Numbered from the stretch's first letter, positions 9,301 to 17,869 are shown. The stretch: DNA of 64,000 nucleotides from Clostridiales bacterium (GCA_015069295.1 SVIW01000008.1:19732-83731), one strand, 5' to 3'. The notes: generated from the sequence alone by a model not told the origin. Made by a program: numbers and translations.

Positions 9301-9316
9301 ATAAGGAGAAAAACTT

Positions 9317-9970
9317 ATGAAAAATATTAAAATTGCGCCGTCTATTTTGTCGGCAAACTTTGCGAAAATGGGCGAAGAAGTACAATCGTTAGAGGCGAGC
9401 GGCGCAGACGTCGTGCATTGCGACGTGATGGACGGCGTGTTCGTCAATAATATTACCTTTGGGATTAAAATGGTAGAGGATATCCGCAAAATGACCACTC
9501 TGCCCCTCGATTGCCATTTGATGATCGTGCATCCCGAAAAATACGTCGAACGCTTCGCTAAGGCGGGCGCGGATATCATTACCGTACACTACGAAGCTTG
9601 TCAGGACAACTTGAAAGAGGTGTTAGAGCTTATCAAATCAACGGGCGTAAAATGCGGTGCGGTTATCAATCCCGACACTCCCGTAGAAAAAATAAAAGAG
9701 ATAATTCCCCTTTGTGATATGGTGCTTGTGATGAGCGTATTCCCCGGCTTTGGCGGACAGAAGTTTATTCCGTCGGCGCTCGATAAACTGAAAGAAATTC
9801 GCGCGATTATCAGCGAGCTTGGAAAAGAGATCGATTTGGAAATCGACGGCGGCGTAACGGCGGAAAACGTCGAGGAAATCAAGGCGGCGGGCGCAAACGT
9901 CATCGTCGCCGGCAGCGCGGTGTTTAAGGCACCCGATAGGGCGGCTATGATTGCGGCTTTGAAGGCGTAA
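9317..9970 (+). CDS. rpe: Ribulose-phosphate 3-epimerase
   Basis: Rpe interconverts ribulose 5-phosphate and xylulose 5-phosphate in the pentose phosphate pathway. The TIM-barrel signatures are clear: APSILSANFAKM at the start, DVMDGVFVNNITFG with a metal-binding aspartate, HLMIVHPEKYV, and DGGVTAEN with the phosphate-binding glycines. The length of 217 is standard. The ribosome site is AAGGAGAAAAA. Confidence 0.96.
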   Translation: MKNIKIAPSILSANFAKMGEEVQSLEASGADVVHCDVMDGVFVNNITFGIKMVEDIRKMTTLPLDCHLMIVHPEKYVERFAKAGADIITVHYEACQDNLKEVLELIKSTGVKCGAVINPDTPVEKIKEIIPLCDMVLVMSVFPGFGGQKFIPSALDKLKEIRAIISELGKEIDLEIDGGVTAENVEEIKAAGANVIVAGSAVFKAPDRAAMIAALKA

Positions 9971-10196
9971 ACGGTTTATATACGTCGCATTTCGGCGTTG
10001 CGGCTTGGTTTTTGGCGGTTTCGTTGTAACACCGCGGGGCGACAGAAGGATAGAAAAGACTGGATGCAACGGAGCGTTGCCCGTTTCGTTAAGCTACTCG
10101 GTAGTTTAGTTGAAAAATGCAACCTGCCAAACGGTAGGTTGCATTAAAATTTTCGGAAGGATAGAAAAGACTAGCTGCAAGATTATCTTGCAACGC
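9971..10196 (+). repeat. Intergenic modular repeat cluster 3 (rpe-rpmB)
   Basis: It begins right after the rpe stop with the module AAACGGTTTATATACGTCGC, followed by a partial core with GCAACG-gag-CGTTGC, then a full core. The first hairpin of that core, 10119-10142, pairs over ten base pairs including one G-T pair (GCAACCTGCC / GGTAGGTTGC), better than in other copies. It ends with the palindrome GCAAGA-tta-TCTTGC. Confidence 0.8.
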
Positions 10197-10230
10197 AAAA
10201 AGCCGACTGCATTACACAGTCGGCTTTTAA
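10197..10230 (-). terminator. Rho-independent terminator of rpmB
   Basis: The inverted repeat AAAAGCCGACTG / CAGTCGGCTTTTT is read on the minus strand and ends in a T run just downstream of rpmB. It also faces the end of rpe. Confidence 0.85.
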
Positions 10231-10253
10231 AGCACGTTGAAAAAAAGCGAAAA

Positions 10254-10445
10254 TTATTCTGCGTCCGCTTTTTTAAGGGTTCTGATGCATCTTGCGCAAA
10301 CGTAGCCGTTTACTTCCTTACCGTCTTCTACGTAGGAAATCTTCTGAACGTTTACCTTGAAAGTTCTTCTCGTCTTACGGTTCGAGTGGCTGACGTTGTT
10401 GCCCGATGCCTGACCTTTACCGCAAATATTGCATACTCTCGACAT
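10254..10445 (-). CDS. rpmB: 50S ribosomal protein L28
   Basis: L28 is a small protein of the large ribosomal subunit. The 63-residue product begins [10 protein letters not shown] and carries four zinc-binding cysteines (C5, C8, C50, C53) in two CxxC pairs, so it is the zinc-containing form. I chose ATG 10445 because GGAGGTG lies just upstream of it; an in-frame ATG three codons earlier overlaps that site. It is transcribed away from asp23/yloU, as in many Firmicutes. Confidence 0.95.
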   Translation of the reverse strand: MSRVCNICGKGQASGNNVSHSNRKTRRTFKVNVQKISYVEDGKEVNGYVCARCIRTLKKADAE

Positions 10446-10543
10446 ATTAAACACCTCCGTTTGGGTTGATTTTACCGTTGTTTATCTTATTTTTACTACG
10501 TTTTGCGCGCAAAAAAAGTCTGCTTTGCAAAACAAGCATAAAT

Positions 10544-10572
10544 AATATAGCATTTTTGTTTGGAAAAAGCAA
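10544..10572 (-). promoter_or_regulatory. rpmB promoter
   Basis: On the minus strand TTGCTT (10572-10567) and TATATT (10549-10544) are separated by 17 bp, giving a leader of about 90 nt. Confidence 0.55.
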
Positions 10573-10631
10573 TTAAAAATACCCCGAAAAAAGGAAAAAA
10601 TAAAAAAAATAAGAAAAAATTAAAAAAGTAC

Positions 10632-10660
10632 TTGCCAAAGAGGTGAAAATAGTGTACAAT
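10632..10660 (+). promoter_or_regulatory. Promoter of asp23-fakA
   Basis: TTGCCA at 10632-10637 and TACAAT at 10655-10660 have a 17-bp spacer and end 22 bp before the ATG at 10683. Confidence 0.7.
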
Positions 10661-10682
10661 AAATAAGAACTTGGAGGATGGT

Positions 10683-11033
10683 ATGTCTGTTAATACGAAC
10701 AATGCTTACGGAAAAATTTCCATCTCCGACCTTGCAATCGCCAAGGTCGCGTCCCATACCGCTATGGAATCGTACGGGATCGTCGAGATGGTCTCCCGCC
10801 GTTTTACCGACAGTCTTTCTGTTTTGTTTAAGAAAGAAAGCGGTGGCAAAGGGATTAAAATTACTACCTCCGGAAACCGTATCTACGTGGACGTGTACGT
10901 TATTATGAAATACGGCATTTCGATTGGCGCGGTTGCCGAATCCTTGAAGGAATCCATCAAATACAAGGTGGAGGCCTTTACGGGTATGATCGTCGACACC
11001 GTCAACGTCAACGTAATCGGGGTAAAACTCTAA
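10683..11033 (+). CDS. yloU: Asp23/YloU family protein
   Basis: This 116-residue protein has the Asp23/YloU (DUF322) fold signature: GKISISDLAIAKVASHTA near the start and DVYVIMKYG followed by a C-terminal VNVIGV strand. The family is linked to envelope homeostasis and stress in Firmicutes; the exact role is unknown. ATG 10683 is chosen because GGAGG ends 5 bp before it, and the ATG at 10671 lies before that site. It is the usual partner upstream of yloV/fakA. Confidence 0.88.
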   Translation: MSVNTNNAYGKISISDLAIAKVASHTAMESYGIVEMVSRRFTDSLSVLFKKESGGKGIKITTSGNRIYVDVYVIMKYGISIGAVAESLKESIKYKVEAFTGMIVDTVNVNVIGVKL

Positions 11034-11043
11034 ATTTCCTAAA

Positions 11044-11075
11044 GGCGCAAGCGTGTTTTCCCGCTTGCCCCTTTT
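11044..11075 (+). terminator. Hairpin after asp23, possible partial terminator
   Basis: GCAAGCG (11047-11053) pairs with CGCTTGC (11062-11068) and is followed by CCCCTTTT. The short T run suggests incomplete termination, which would set lower expression of fakA than of asp23. Confidence 0.45.
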
Positions 11076-11195
11076 CGTGCGACGGAGTTCCTTCATTTAT
11101 ACTTACGCGCGTACGCGCGTACTCCTTACCCGTCGGGCTTATAAACCGCCTTGAAAAAGCAGGGCGAATAAAAAGAAAAACAAGGAGCATTAAAA

Positions 11196-12839
11196 ATGCA
11201 TAAAACGATAAACAGTACCGAGTTTCGTAAAATGATTCTCGTCGGCGCGAAACAGTTGGAAATCAACCGCGCAAAGGTAGACGCGTTAAACGTCTTCCCC
11301 GTACCTGACGGCGACACCGGTACGAATATGTCTTTGACCATGCAATCTTGCGTGAGAGAGCTTTCGGCTTGTCAATCCAACGCCTTCGTCGAGGTTTGCG
11401 ACAGCGTTTCCAAAGGCGCGTTGAAAGGCGCGAGAGGGAATTCCGGCGTTATTTTATCCCAAATTTTAAAGGGTATCTGCACCGTTATCCGCAAAGAGGA
11501 AAAAGAGGTGGATACCAAATTGTTCGCAAAAGCGTTAGAATCGGGCACGAAGGTTGCCTACGGTGCGGTTTCCGTACCCAAAGAAGGTACGATTTTGACC
11601 GTTATCCGTATGATGAGCGAATACGCGGCAAAAATCGCGGCGAAAAAGAAGAATTTTGAAGAGTTCTTCCAAGACGTTATCAAGGAAGGGGAGCGCGCGC
11701 TTGCCTTGACCCCCGAACTGCTTCCCGTATTGAAAAAAGCGGGCGTAGTCGATTCGGGCGGGGTTGGCTTGATGACGATTATCAAAGGCTTTAATATGGC
11801 TTTGACCGGTGAAGAGGTCGGGGAAATTGACGAGGAAGCGGAAGTTCCCGCTTCGGAAGCGGATTTTGAGGATAATTCGTCGATTATCGGTTTGGATATC
11901 GGGGAAATTCAGTACGCATACTGTACCGAATTCTTCATTATCAATTTGAAAAAGAGCACTACGCTTTCTGCGATTGACAAATTGCGCGAAAAGCTGATGA
12001 CGCTTGGCGACAGCGTTATTTGTATCGGCGATTTGGAGCTTGTAAAAGTACACGTGCATACCAACCAGCCCGGCAAAGCGCTTTCGTACGCGCTCGAACT
12101 TGGCGAATTGGAAAGACCGAAAATTGAAAATATGTTAGAGCAAAACCGTCAGCTTCGCGCGAAATTAGAGGCGGAAAAGAAAGAAATGGGTATGCTTTCC
12201 ATTTGTACGGGCGCGGGGCTTGCGGAAATTTTCAAGGATTTGTACGTAGACCGCATCATCGAAGGCGGACAAACGATGAACCCGTCGGCAAGCGATATCG
12301 CAAGCGCGGCGCAGAAAATCAACGCGGAGCATATTTTCGTCTTCCCCAACAACAAAAATATTACGCTTGCGGCAGAACAGGCAAAGAGCCTCGTAGAAAA
12401 CAAGACGTTGCACGTTATTCCGACGAAAAACGTACCCCAAGGCTTTGCGGCGGCGCTCGAATTTAATCCCGAAGTCAGTGCGGAAGAAAACAAAATCAAT
12501 ATGATTCACGCGCTTGACAACGTAAAGGTCGGGCAGGTAACGTACGCGGTACGGAATACTTCCTTGAACGGGTTCTCGATTAAGGAAGGGGATATTATCG
12601 GTATGGACGACAAGAAAATTCTTGCCAAGTCGCATACGACGGAAGAAACGGTATTAAAGCTGATTGCAAGATTGAAAGAGGATTTCCATCAGGTTATTAC
12701 CTTGTACTACGGCGAGGACGTGAAAGAATCGGAGGCGGCGGCGCTGTGCGAAACGATTGCGGAAAAATATCCCGATTGCGACGTAGATTTCCATAACGGC
12801 GGACAATCCGTTTATTATTACATTCTGTCGTTAGAATAA
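11196..12839 (+). CDS. fakA: Fatty acid kinase catalytic subunit FakA (YloV-type), copy 1
   Basis: FakA phosphorylates fatty acids held by FakB (DegV) proteins, feeding exogenous acids into phospholipids. The 547-residue product has the DAK2-type kinase domain with NVFPVPDGDTGTNM (D38 and D40 bind the Mg-nucleotide), the GARGNSGVILSQ loop, and the DAK1-like C-terminal region with VFPNNKN. This copy occupies the ancestral asp23-fakA position. A second full-length homologue lies at 29868. It ends at a good terminator before recG. Ribosome site: ACAAGGAGC. Confidence 0.93.
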   Translation: MHKTINSTEFRKMILVGAKQLEINRAKVDALNVFPVPDGDTGTNMSLTMQSCVRELSACQSNAFVEVCDSVSKGALKGARGNSGVILSQILKGICTVIRKEEKEVDTKLFAKALESGTKVAYGAVSVPKEGTILTVIRMMSEYAAKIAAKKKNFEEFFQDVIKEGERALALTPELLPVLKKAGVVDSGGVGLMTIIKGFNMALTGEEVGEIDEEAEVPASEADFEDNSSIIGLDIGEIQYAYCTEFFIINLKKSTTLSAIDKLREKLMTLGDSVICIGDLELVKVHVHTNQPGKALSYALELGELERPKIENMLEQNRQLRAKLEAEKKEMGMLSICTGAGLAEIFKDLYVDRIIEGGQTMNPSASDIASAAQKINAEHIFVFPNNKNITLAAEQAKSLVENKTLHVIPTKNVPQGFAAALEFNPEVSAEENKINMIHALDNVKVGQVTYAVRNTSLNGFSIKEGDIIGMDDKKILAKSHTTEETVLKLIARLKEDFHQVITLYYGEDVKESEAAALCETIAEKYPDCDVDFHNGGQSVYYYILSLE

Positions 12840-12890
12840 GTATAATATACAAAAATCGCGTATATTTATACAAAAATATAGACATAATAG

Positions 12891-12930
12891 ACGGGAAAGG
12901 CAACGGCTTTTCCCGTTTTGCGTTTTTTTT
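12891..12930 (+). terminator. Terminator of fakA copy 1
   Basis: The stem ACGGGAAA / TTTCCCGT is followed by a T-rich tract ending in eight T residues. Confidence 0.88.
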
Positions 12931-12946
12931 AAAAAAGGGGCGTTTT

Positions 12947-14953
12947 ATGAGACTTTCTGCGTTGCGCGCGATTGGTGAAAAGCGCGAAAAGGATTTTCAT
13001 AAATTAGGGATTGCGACCGTCGAGGAGCTCGTACGGTTTTATCCGCGCGCCTATTTGGATTTGACCGAGCGTTCTTCGCTGAAAACCGCCTATCACAACG
13101 ATATGGTTTTGGTGGCTTGCGAGGTAACGAGGGTTACGCCCGTCAATTACGGCAATAGGCGGAAAATGGTCAAGGCGTTTTGCTCGCAAGACGGATTTCC
13201 CTTTACCGCCGTTTGGTTTAATCAGCCCTACGTTGCGCAGAAATTAAAGGCGGGCGAATATCTTTTCTACGGCAGAGTACAAAACAAATTCGGGCAAATT
13301 TCCTTGGTAAATCCCACCTTCGAGCCGTTGGATAAAAACTATCGTTTGAAGGGCATCGTGCCCGTCTATTCCTTAAAGGGGAGCTTGACTCAAAAAGTGG
13401 TGCGCGCCGCGGTATTGGAAGGCTTGCAAAAGGTGGATTTGGAGAGCGTTATTCCTTGGCAGATTGTCAAAAAATACGATTTGCCCGATTTAAATAGGGC
13501 GTATTATGAAATCCACAACCCTACTTCGCAGCAAAATAAGGACGTTGCGGCAGAGCGGATTGCTTTGGAAGAATATTTTATTTTAATTTCCGCTTTCAAA
13601 ATTATCAAGGGCGGCAAGGAAGAAGTTCGGTTGCATAATTATACGGTAACGGCAAGCGAAGTGAAGGAGTTTGCGGGGCGGTTTGGGTTCGAGTTTACCG
13701 ACGGACAAAAAATAGCGGTCAACGAAACGTTTGAGAACCTGCGCGCGCCGACGCGAATGAACAGATTGCTGCAAGGGGACGTTGGCAGCGGGAAAACGGC
13801 GGTGGCGCTTTGCGGTATCTTTATGGCGGTAAAAAGCGGGTTTAAGGCGGCGTATCTTTCCCCGACCGAAGTGCTTGCCGCGCAAAATTACGAAATTTTA
13901 AAACGGTATTTCCCCGATTATAAGGTAGGGTATCTTGCCGGCGGTATGACGGCGAAGGAGAAACGGGAATTAAAGGCTCGGTTAAAAGACGGGGAAATCG
14001 ATATTCTTTGCGGTACGCACGCGATTTTGCAAGGGGACGTGGAGATTCCGAATTTGTCGTTAATCGTCTGCGACGAACAACACCGCTTCGGCGTGGCGCA
14101 GCGCAACGCTTTGGCGGAAAAGGGCGTGGGGACGGATATGCTGGTTATGAGCGCGACGCCCATTCCGCGTACGCTGTCTTTAATCTTTTACGGGGATTTG
14201 GACGTTACGACGATTGCGGACAAGCCCAAGGCAAGGCAGGAGATTTCGACGAGTATTATTCCCGAATCGAAATACGACGATATGTTAGAATACATCCGCA
14301 AGGAAGCGGCGGCGGGCAAACAAGCCTATTTCGTCTGTGCGAAAATCGAGGACGACGAAGAGGGGACGATTATCAGCGTCAACGAATTGTTTGAAGAATT
14401 GAAAGGCCGTCTGCCGACCGTGCGGTTTGGACTTTTGCACGGGAAGATGAAGGACAAGGAAAAAACGGAGATAATGACCGCGTTTAAAAACGGGGAGTTC
14501 GATTGTCTCGTTTCCACGACGGTTATCGAGGTCGGCGTGGACGTGCCCAACGCCACGACGATGATTATTTACAACGCCGAGCGGTTTGGACTTTCGCAGC
14601 TGCACCAGCTTCGCGGTCGGGTCGGCAGAGGCGCGGAAAAGAGTTATTGTTTCCTGCTGATGGGCTCGGAGAGCGATACGGCAAGAGAGCGGTTGCTGAC
14701 CTTAAAGAACAACGCGGACGGGTTTAAAATTGCCGAAAAGGATTTGGAAATGCGCGGCAGCGGGGATTTCTTCGGGACTCGCCAATCGGGGAAGATGCTG
14801 ACGGATATCAAAAATTTACGGTATTCGACGCAGGTGATTTTCGTAGCGAAGAAGCTTTCCGACGACGCGTTTGCAGGGCGGTATGACGACGAACGGTTGC
14901 GGGCGGCGGCGATACAAAAGTACGAAAGTTTAAAAGACGTAGTGTTAAATTAA
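12947..14953 (+). CDS. recG: ATP-dependent DNA helicase RecG
   Basis: RecG remodels stalled forks and branched DNA. The 668-residue protein has the N-terminal wedge/OB domain, Walker A GDVGSGKT near residues 277-284, the DEQH box at about 376 (CDEQHRFG), and helicase motif VI with QLRGRVGRG. Length and order are normal. It has no visible promoter of its own after the fakA terminator, though AAGGGGCG serves as ribosome site. Confidence 0.96.
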   Translation: MRLSALRAIGEKREKDFHKLGIATVEELVRFYPRAYLDLTERSSLKTAYHNDMVLVACEVTRVTPVNYGNRRKMVKAFCSQDGFPFTAVWFNQPYVAQKLKAGEYLFYGRVQNKFGQISLVNPTFEPLDKNYRLKGIVPVYSLKGSLTQKVVRAAVLEGLQKVDLESVIPWQIVKKYDLPDLNRAYYEIHNPTSQQNKDVAAERIALEEYFILISAFKIIKGGKEEVRLHNYTVTASEVKEFAGRFGFEFTDGQKIAVNETFENLRAPTRMNRLLQGDVGSGKTAVALCGIFMAVKSGFKAAYLSPTEVLAAQNYEILKRYFPDYKVGYLAGGMTAKEKRELKARLKDGEIDILCGTHAILQGDVEIPNLSLIVCDEQHRFGVAQRNALAEKGVGTDMLVMSATPIPRTLSLIFYGDLDVTTIADKPKARQEISTSIIPESKYDDMLEYIRKEAAAGKQAYFVCAKIEDDEEGTIISVNELFEELKGRLPTVRFGLLHGKMKDKEKTEIMTAFKNGEFDCLVSTTVIEVGVDVPNATTMIIYNAERFGLSQLHQLRGRVGRGAEKSYCFLLMGSESDTARERLLTLKNNADGFKIAEKDLEMRGSGDFFGTRQSGKMLTDIKNLRYSTQVIFVAKKLSDDAFAGRYDDERLRAAAIQKYESLKDVVLN

Positions 14954-15038
14954 GGGCAAAAACGAGCGTTTTTACTTTGATTTTACGGTATTTGTGCAAA
15001 AAAGAGGGAAAAAGCGGGAAAAAATTTTCTTTTCGGTA

Positions 15039-15067
15039 TTGACGAGGGGAGATTTTTGTAGTATAAT
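15039..15067 (+). promoter_or_regulatory. Promoter of the HisI/HisE fusion gene
   Basis: TTGACG at 15039-15044, a 17-bp spacer, and TATAAT at 15062-15067; the ATG is 33 bp further on. Confidence 0.8.
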
Positions 15068-15099
15068 AAACTGGAAGGATGCCATAGGGAGGTATAGCC

Positions 15100-15717
15100 A
15101 TGGACGTGAAAGACGTATTCGATTACAGCAAAATTCAGTATACAGCGGACGGGACGGTTCCCGTCGTCGTACAAAATTACGAAAGCGGTGAGGTGCTTGC
15201 CTTGGCGGCGATGAACGCAGAAGCGGTAGAAAAAACTTTTTCGACGGGCTATGCGCATTTTTACGAGGGTGGCGAAGTCGTTCGCAACGCAAACACGCAG
15301 AAAGTAAAGACGGCGTATTTGAACAACGACGGTACGCAGCTTTTGATTAAGGTATCGCAAAAGGGGAAACTGAACGCGGAGAAAAACGCGTTTAGTAATT
15401 TTGCGCGCCAAATCAAAGGGGAATATAACGAAATCGGCGGGGAAATGTTCGGGAGATTGCAGCGTATCGTTGCCGAATACAGACAAAACCCCGAGGACGG
15501 AGCGTACACCAGCTTTTTGTTTGCGCGCGGCGTAGACCGTATCGGCAAAAAAGTGGGCGAAGAAGCGGTCGAGCTTGTTATCGCAGCGAAGAACGAAGAA
15601 AAAATCGGCGTTGTCAACGAGGCGGCGGATTTACTCTATCACGTGATGGTATTGCTGAACGTACGCGACGTGAAAATTTCCGAGGTTTGCGCGGAGCTTT
15701 GCAAACGCAACAGATAA
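15100..15717 (+). CDS. Orphan HisI-like/HisE fusion (phosphoribosyl-ATP pyrophosphatase domain intact)
   Basis: The 205-residue protein joins a HisI (PRA-cyclohydrolase)-like N-terminus (VPVVVQNYESGEVLALAAMN) to a C-terminal HisE domain. HisE has its metal-binding residues (GEEAVELVIAA and NEAADLLYH), so it should hydrolyse phosphoribosyl-ATP or a similar nucleotide. The HisI half lacks the zinc-binding parts: the DCDxD motif reads NNDGT and the later Cys-His segment is gone, so cyclohydrolase activity is unlikely. No other histidine gene is near. It may be a dedicated nucleotide pyrophosphatase or work with an unlinked HisI. Ribosome site AGGGAGGT. Confidence 0.8.
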   Translation: MDVKDVFDYSKIQYTADGTVPVVVQNYESGEVLALAAMNAEAVEKTFSTGYAHFYEGGEVVRNANTQKVKTAYLNNDGTQLLIKVSQKGKLNAEKNAFSNFARQIKGEYNEIGGEMFGRLQRIVAEYRQNPEDGAYTSFLFARGVDRIGKKVGEEAVELVIAAKNEEKIGVVNEAADLLYHVMVLLNVRDVKISEVCAELCKRNR

Positions 15718-15737
15718 GTACATAACGAAATAAAATA

Positions 15738-15769
15738 AAAACGCGGAGGGCTTGGCTCTCCGCGTTTTT
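15738..15769 (+). terminator. Terminator of the HisI/HisE fusion gene
   Basis: ACGCGGAG (15741-15748) pairs with CTCCGCGT (15758-15765) and is followed by T5. Confidence 0.9.
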
Positions 15770-15886
15770 GTCTGTGAAAGAAGAAAGCTTTTCTACAAAA
15801 ATCGACTTTGCCGAAAGGGAAAAGACAAATTTCGTAAAAGCGGTTATGGTATGCTATCCTACGGAAAAATCGGCAAGGAGCAGGAT

Positions 15887-16657
15887 ATGGCAAGGAAAAT
15901 CGTCGTAACAAGCGGAAAAGGGGGCGTGGGAAAGACTACGCTTGCCGTTTGGCTGGGCGCGCAGCTTGCCCAAAAAGGACAGCGGGTCGTGGTGTTTGAC
16001 GCCGACTTTGGAATGAACGACGTCGATTTGGCGGCGGGGGTGGAACAGCTCGCTATCTACGATATCGTGGACGTAATCGAAGGGAAGTGCCGAGCAAAGC
16101 AGGCGCTTGTCAAGCACCCGCAGCGAGGGAATTTACATATCCTTACCAGCGCTCGCTCCGCCCCTGAACGGTACGTGTCGCCGCAAGCGGTCAAGGTGGT
16201 TTTGGACGGGCTTTCGCCCTCCTTTGATTTTATCCTTATCGATTGCCCTGCGGGCTTGGGGGAAGAATTTCACCGCGCGGTGGCGATTGCGGACGAGGCG
16301 ATCGTCGTTACTATGCCGACGGTAAGCGCTTTGCGCGCGGCGGACAAGGCGGTTAGTCTATTAAAAAGCTATCATCTCGTCGAGTTGTACCTCGTCGTAA
16401 ACCGCGTGCGGGGGGATTTGCTTTTAGAGGGGCAGGGGATTTCCCCGGGGGAGATTGCCGAGCTGTTAAAATTGCCTCTGCTTGGGATATTGCCCGAAAC
16501 GGACGATATTGCTTTTGCCGCTTTGGATACGATACACCCCTCTATCCGTATGATTGCCGCCTGTCTTTTGTCGGGGAAAAGGAAATTATTCGACGTTACC
16601 AAGCGGTATGCGGGGCTTTGGGGGAATTTGCGGCGAATAGCCAAAAAACACGTATAA
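15887..16657 (+). CDS. minD: MinD-family ATPase
   Basis: This is a ParA/MinD-type ATPase of 256 residues with the deviant Walker A SGKGGVGKTT at residues 9-18, switch I DADFGMNDVDL and Walker B LIDCPAGLG, plus a C-terminal segment that could be the membrane-targeting helix (KRKLFDVTKRYAGLWGNLRR, basic and amphipathic). MinD places the division septum by oscillation or polar anchoring. ATG 15887 is chosen because AAGGAG precedes it; earlier in-frame ATGs lack a site. No minC is next to it; a 77-residue gene of unknown family follows after 12 bp. Confidence 0.88.
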   Translation: MARKIVVTSGKGGVGKTTLAVWLGAQLAQKGQRVVVFDADFGMNDVDLAAGVEQLAIYDIVDVIEGKCRAKQALVKHPQRGNLHILTSARSAPERYVSPQAVKVVLDGLSPSFDFILIDCPAGLGEEFHRAVAIADEAIVVTMPTVSALRAADKAVSLLKSYHLVELYLVVNRVRGDLLLEGQGISPGEIAELLKLPLLGILPETDDIAFAALDTIHPSIRMIAACLLSGKRKLFDVTKRYAGLWGNLRRIAKKHV

Positions 16658-16669
16658 AAAGGAGAAAAA

Positions 16670-16903
16670 ATGAGAGTATCGTCCGACGAATATACTCGTA
16701 TCCACAATTTATTGCAGGCAGATAAATCGGTGATGAGCGAGTCTTGCAAGGCTCTGGTTTTGCAGGATTTTGCGGAAAAACTAAACGAATATTTTGACCT
16801 TATCGGGTTGCCGCGTATGGAAATCCTTTGTAAAAACGGGCAGTATACCGTTCATATGTCCTTTCAAGCGGAACGGATTAAACGCTTTCACGTGCTAAAA
16901 TAA
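16670..16903 (+). CDS. Small protein downstream of minD, possible MinE-like partner
   Basis: The 77-residue product (MRVSSDEYTRIH...) is cotranscribed with minD (12 bp gap, strong AAAAGGAGAAAAA site). It has a helical N-terminal half and a C-terminal segment MEILCKNGQYTVHMSFQA that looks like a beta hairpin, with a basic end. Length and position suit MinE, but I see neither the MinE membrane-targeting start nor its contact-helix motif, so I only infer a MinD partner. Confidence 0.7.
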   Translation: MRVSSDEYTRIHNLLQADKSVMSESCKALVLQDFAEKLNEYFDLIGLPRMEILCKNGQYTVHMSFQAERIKRFHVLK

Positions 16904-16924
16904 AACGCCCCGCAAAGGGGGCGT
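16895..16924 (-). terminator. Terminator of trmO
   Basis: ACGCCCC / GGGGCGT (16905-16924) is followed on the minus strand by TTTTATTTT, just past the trmO stop. It overlaps the last codon of the plus-strand 77-residue gene. Confidence 0.75.
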
Positions 16925-16932
16925 AAAAGGCG

Positions 16933-17622
16933 TTATGCTTTTTCTAAGGAGTGGACGGTAAGTAGGTCGTTTTCCACCGTAAATTTGATTTCAAATTCTC
17001 CAAAGCGCATACCGTATACCCTTGCGGGGTCTTCTTGATAGGAAGGGCGGGGGTCGTTTTGCAGACATTCGATAAGTCCCTGCCGTTTTTCCTGCGGGAT
17101 TTTTTCCAGTAAGGCTTCGGGGCAGTATACTTCAACCCCGTCGTTTACGTGTTCGTCCGCATAGCCGCCTTTGGCGGTGGGAATACTGTCGGCAAAGGGG
17201 AGATAGGGCTTGATATCAAAAATCGGCGTGCCGTCCAAAAGGTCTGCGCCCGAAACGATCAATACCCAGTCGTTTGCGCTCCCTTTTTCTATCCGTTCGA
17301 GTTTTACGCAGGAAAGCCCGATGGGGTTGGGACGGAAAGGGGAACGGCTGGCGAATACTCCCACCCGCGTGTTGCCGCCCAAACGGGGAGGACGGACGGT
17401 TGCCGACCAGCCCTCTTTGTGCGCTTTTGAAAAATTGAATAACAGCCAAAGATGGGAAAATTCCTCGATGCCGCGCAGGGCGTCGGGGTTTTTGTATTCG
17501 GGCAGAAAAACGATTTTCGAAAGTAGGGAAGGCGCTCTGCCGCTTTGACGGGGGATTCCGAATTTTTCTTTAAAATCGTTTTTAATAACCGCAATCGGTT
17601 TTATCACAAGTTCTTTTTCCAT
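16933..17622 (-). CDS. trmO: tRNA (N6-threonylcarbamoyladenosine37-N6)-methyltransferase TrmO
   Basis: TrmO (TsaA/YaeB family) methylates t6A37 in some tRNAs. The 229-residue protein has the beta-barrel motifs: GIPRQSGRAP, FSHLWLLFNF and SRSPFRPNPIGLS. The C-terminal extension after about residue 150 fits the two-domain form. Its ATG lies 6 bp after a perfect -10 box and no Shine-Dalgarno is possible, so it is probably translated from a leaderless mRNA. It is convergent with the minD pair. Confidence 0.92.
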   Translation of the reverse strand: MEKELVIKPIAVIKNDFKEKFGIPRQSGRAPSLLSKIVFLPEYKNPDALRGIEEFSHLWLLFNFSKAHKEGWSATVRPPRLGGNTRVGVFASRSPFRPNPIGLSCVKLERIEKGSANDWVLIVSGADLLDGTPIFDIKPYLPFADSIPTAKGGYADEHVNDGVEVYCPEALLEKIPQEKRQGLIECLQNDPRPSYQEDPARVYGMRFGEFEIKFTVENDLLTVHSLEKA

Positions 17623-17628
17623 ACGGAT

Positions 17629-17657
17629 AGTATATCCCTTTTTTCTTCCCTTGTCAA
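17629..17657 (-). promoter_or_regulatory. trmO promoter directly abutting the ATG (leaderless)
   Basis: On the minus strand TTGACA (17657-17652), 17 bp, TATACT (17634-17629), then 6 bp and the trmO ATG at 17622. Transcription would start at or within a base or two of the A of ATG. Confidence 0.85.
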
Positions 17658-17711
17658 GTCGTTAAAATTACACAAAAAATCATTTTTTTACGCGCGCGCG
17701 TGTGTAAACGC

Positions 17712-17740
17712 TTGAAATCCTTTTAAATTTGTACTATAAT
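17712..17740 (+). promoter_or_regulatory. Upstream arg operon promoter P1
   Basis: TTGAAA (17712-17717), 17 bp, TATAAT (17735-17740). It would give a leader of about 200 nt before argG. The leader has no obvious T-box or open frame; it has TTTATGCAA at 17764-17772 and again at 17794-17802, 30 bp apart. Confidence 0.6.
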
Positions 17741-17869
17741 AGACGGGTCGGTTTTTGTTTTTGTTTATGCAAAAATCGAGAAATATTCACGGTTTTATGC
17801 AATTATACTAAATATACAAAAAATATCCAGAAATAGTTGAATTTATTTAAAATTAAGTTATAAAAAGGT

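Noticed and set aside
11104..11119. ACGCGCGTACGCGCGT palindrome between asp23 and fakA
   Set aside because: A simple CG-rich alternating sequence; no partner site or function can be supported.
16670..16903. Naming the small gene minE
   Set aside because: Position and length fit but no MinE motif was recognisable, so only a possible partner is claimed.
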